Assembly (NCBI GenBank): GCA_937916365.1
Contig: CALFSY010000118.1
Location: forward strand, 1 to 8,145
Source of the DNA: an uncultured Jannaschia sp.
GTDB lineage: Bacteria; Pseudomonadota; Alphaproteobacteria; Rhodobacterales; Rhodobacteraceae
DNA length: 8,145 bases
Reading direction: 5' to 3'
Shown here: piece after piece, positions 6,700 through 8,145 of the stretch
Layout: each line of letters begins with the position of its first letter
How positions within the stretch are numbered: position 1 is the first letter of the stretch
Translations under genes and position numbers: made by a program
Notes under the pieces: model-generated
Told to the model about the DNA's origin: nothing
The model's input: the letters and a program-made list of their open reading frames with translations, nothing else
Database searches by the model: none

Positions 6700-6724
6700 T
6701 ACACATCTTTTGCTATGGTGTGTA
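6700..6724 (+). other. Secondary hairpin in the ilvB 5' untranslated region
   Basis: TACACATC (6700-6707) can pair with GGTGTGTA (6717-6724), eight pairs including one U-G, with a 9-base loop. No T run follows. It lies between the attenuator terminator and the ilvB Shine-Dalgarno and may mark the processed or stable 5' end of the read-through message, or it may be incidental. Confidence 0.25.
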
Positions 6725-6784
6725 AATGCCGCGACCAAAGACCAAGGGATAGAAACACAAGGTCAAAAGGTAAGGAGAACCGCA

Positions 6785-8145
6785 ATGACCCGTCATATGA
6801 CCGGTGCGAAAATGGTGGTCGAAGCGCTGAAAGATCAGGGCGTTGATACAGTATTTGGGTATCCCGGTGGTGCGGTGCTTCCAATCTATGATGAGATTTT
6901 TCAACAAAACGCAATTCACCACATCCTAGTGCGCCATGAACAAGGCGCCGTTCACGCCGCCGAAGGGTATGCCCGATCCACCGGCAAACCCGGGGTGGTG
7001 TTGGTAACATCCGGCCCGGGAGCCACCAACGCGGTAACGGGCCTGACCGATGCCTTGATGGATTCGGTGCCTATCGTTGTGTTGACCGGCCAGGTGCCCA
7101 CCTTCATGATCGGATCAGATGCCTTTCAAGAGGCCGATACCGTTGGTATCACACGGCCCTGCACCAAAATGAATTGGTTGGTCAAAGATACCGAAACCCT
7201 GGCAGGCACGATTCATCAGGCATTTCATATTGCGTGCAATGGCCGTCCGGGGCCTGTTTTGGTGGACATCCCCAAAGATGTGCAGTTCGCCACCGGCACC
7301 TATGTGGAAAAACAAGCGGCCAAAACCAGCCACTATCAACCACAGGTCAAGGGCGATACCACCATCATTACCGCATTGGTTGCCGCGATTGAGACCGCCG
7401 AACGCCCGATTTTTTATACCGGCGGCGGGGTTATCAACGCCGGTCCCAAAGCCAGCGCCTTGTTACGCGATTTGGTGGCGGGCACGGGGTTTCCCATCAC
7501 CTCGACCCTTATGGGGTTGGGGTCTTATCCCGCCTCGGGCGACAAATGGTTAGGCATGTTGGGTATGCACGGCACGTATGAGGCCAACCTGGCCATGCAC
7601 GGGTGCGATTTGATGATAAATGTCGGTGCACGGTTTGATGATCGCATTACAGGGCGCGTTGCCGATTTTAGCCCCCATTCCCGCAAGGCCCATATCGATA
7701 TTGATCCATCCTCCATTAACAAGGTCATCCATGCAGATTTCCCCATCATCGGCGATGTCGCCCATGTGTTGGAGGAGGTGTTGCGCATCTGGCGTGCACG
7801 CGGCGCAAAAACCAATGCGTCGTCTGTCAACGCATGGTGGGATCAAATCAACACATGGCGCGCGGTCGACTGTTTGCATTATACACCCGCAACCACAACA
7901 ATAAAACCGCAATACGCGTTGGAACGGTTAGAGGCGCTGACCAAAACCCATGACCGATACATCACCACCGAGGTGGGCCAACATCAAATGTGGGCGGCCC
8001 AATTTTTAGGGTTTGAAGACCCAAACCGATGGATGACATCGGGTGGCCTGGGCACCATGGGGTATGGTGTGCCGGCCTCAATCGGGGTGCAAATCGCCCA
8101 CCCAGATGCCCTGGTCATCAATGTGGCGGGTGAGGCCTCGTGGCT
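6785..8145 (+). CDS. ilvB: Acetolactate synthase, large catalytic subunit (partial, cut at window end)
   Basis: This thiamine-diphosphate enzyme condenses pyruvate with pyruvate (to acetolactate, for Val/Leu) or with 2-oxobutyrate (to acetohydroxybutyrate, for Ile), the first common step of branched-chain synthesis. It acts in the cytoplasm, normally with the regulatory subunit IlvN/IlvH, which would be expected just downstream. The 453 complete codons are uninterrupted; family proteins have about 580. Visible are the ThDP N-terminal domain (FGYPGGAVLPIYDEIF, then RHEQGAVHAAEGYAR with catalytic Glu52, then TSGPGATNAVTGLTDALMDS), QVPTFMIGSDAFQEADTVGI, the central FAD-site domain (GARFDDRITGRVADF, 281-295), and the start of the C-terminal ThDP domain (SGGLGTMGYGVPASIGVQ). 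The metal-binding motif reads AGEASW, with Glu450 where Asp is usual. AAGGAG (6772-6777) stands 7 bases before the ATG. Expression is probably controlled by the attenuator at 6590-6693. Confidence 0.95.
   Translation, partial: MTRHMTGAKMVVEALKDQGVDTVFGYPGGAVLPIYDEIFQQNAIHHILVRHEQGAVHAAEGYARSTGKPGVVLVTSGPGATNAVTGLTDALMDSVPIVVLTGQVPTFMIGSDAFQEADTVGITRPCTKMNWLVKDTETLAGTIHQAFHIACNGRPGPVLVDIPKDVQFATGTYVEKQAAKTSHYQPQVKGDTTIITALVAAIETAERPIFYTGGGVINAGPKASALLRDLVAGTGFPITSTLMGLGSYPASGDKWLGMLGMHGTYEANLAMHGCDLMINVGARFDDRITGRVADFSPHSRKAHIDIDPSSINKVIHADFPIIGDVAHVLEEVLRIWRARGAKTNASSVNAWWDQINTWRAVDCLHYTPATTTIKPQYALERLEALTKTHDRYITTEVGQHQMWAAQFLGFEDPNRWMTSGGLGTMGYGVPASIGVQIAHPDALVINVAGEASW

Noticed and set aside
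6570..7010. Minus-strand ORF of 146 codons over the ilv leader and the start of ilvB
   Set aside because: It is antisense to the ilvB N-terminus and to the attenuator, has no recognisable family, and its Shine-Dalgarno region would lie within ilvB coding sequence.
7174..7912. Further ORFs of 72 to 120 codons on both strands at 7115-7912
   Set aside because: They overlap the uninterrupted ilvB frame, which carries clear thiamine-diphosphate enzyme motifs throughout.
1..8145. Search for CRISPR arrays, tRNA/rRNA genes, insertion sequences, phage or defence genes
   Set aside because: No regularly spaced repeats, no cloverleaf-like segments, no transposase or integrase motifs and no terminal inverted repeats were seen. 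The window reads as ordinary core chromosome apart from the ilv leader.

Overview
The window looks like chromosomal DNA of an alphaproteobacterium, most likely of the Rhodobacteraceae/roseobacter type. The reasons are a DUF2852 membrane protein, a bacterial aminoacyl-transferase (Bpt/Ate) with a family-typical N-terminus, a tripartite TRAP transporter of the 2-oxo-acid-binding (TakP-like) type with oversized membrane subunits, and an alphaproteobacterial acetolactate synthase. Base composition is moderate for that group, around 50% GC by eye.

Layout. (1) Positions 1-61 hold a short upstream region with a perfect inverted repeat, followed by a DUF2852 gene (62-505, +). (2) Positions 506-757 have no convincing gene. 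(3) Positions 758-1597 (+) encode the aspartate/glutamate leucyltransferase of the N-degron pathway. (4) A convergent 158-base gap follows, with no strong terminator. (5) A three-gene TRAP operon lies on the minus strand, read from right to left: Tat-exported solute-binding protein (6340-5255), a strong hairpin (5234-5201), small permease (5110-4199) and large permease (4125-1756). (6) A 444-base divergent control region separates dctP from ilvB. (7) Acetolactate synthase large subunit (ilvB) starts at 6785 (+) and is cut by the window end.

The most interesting structure is the leader of ilvB. A 15-codon ORF at 6590-6637, with its own Shine-Dalgarno, reads M-I-L-L-L-V-I-V-G-H-T-R-M-G-W, so residues 2-8 are all branched-chain amino acids. 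It is followed by an intrinsic terminator (6662-6687 plus six T). A perfect 10-base inverted repeat (6622-6631 with 6654-6663) can compete with that terminator. This is the architecture of translation-coupled transcription attenuation responding to Ile/Leu/Val-tRNA charging.

How the genes may relate. The TRAP binding protein resembles the family of TakP, which binds pyruvate and other 2-oxo acids, while acetolactate synthase condenses pyruvate with pyruvate or 2-oxobutyrate. Divergent placement of a possible 2-oxo-acid importer and a 2-oxo-acid-consuming biosynthetic enzyme is suggestive, but it is an inference from family membership and position. DUF2852 and bpt look like unrelated core neighbours.
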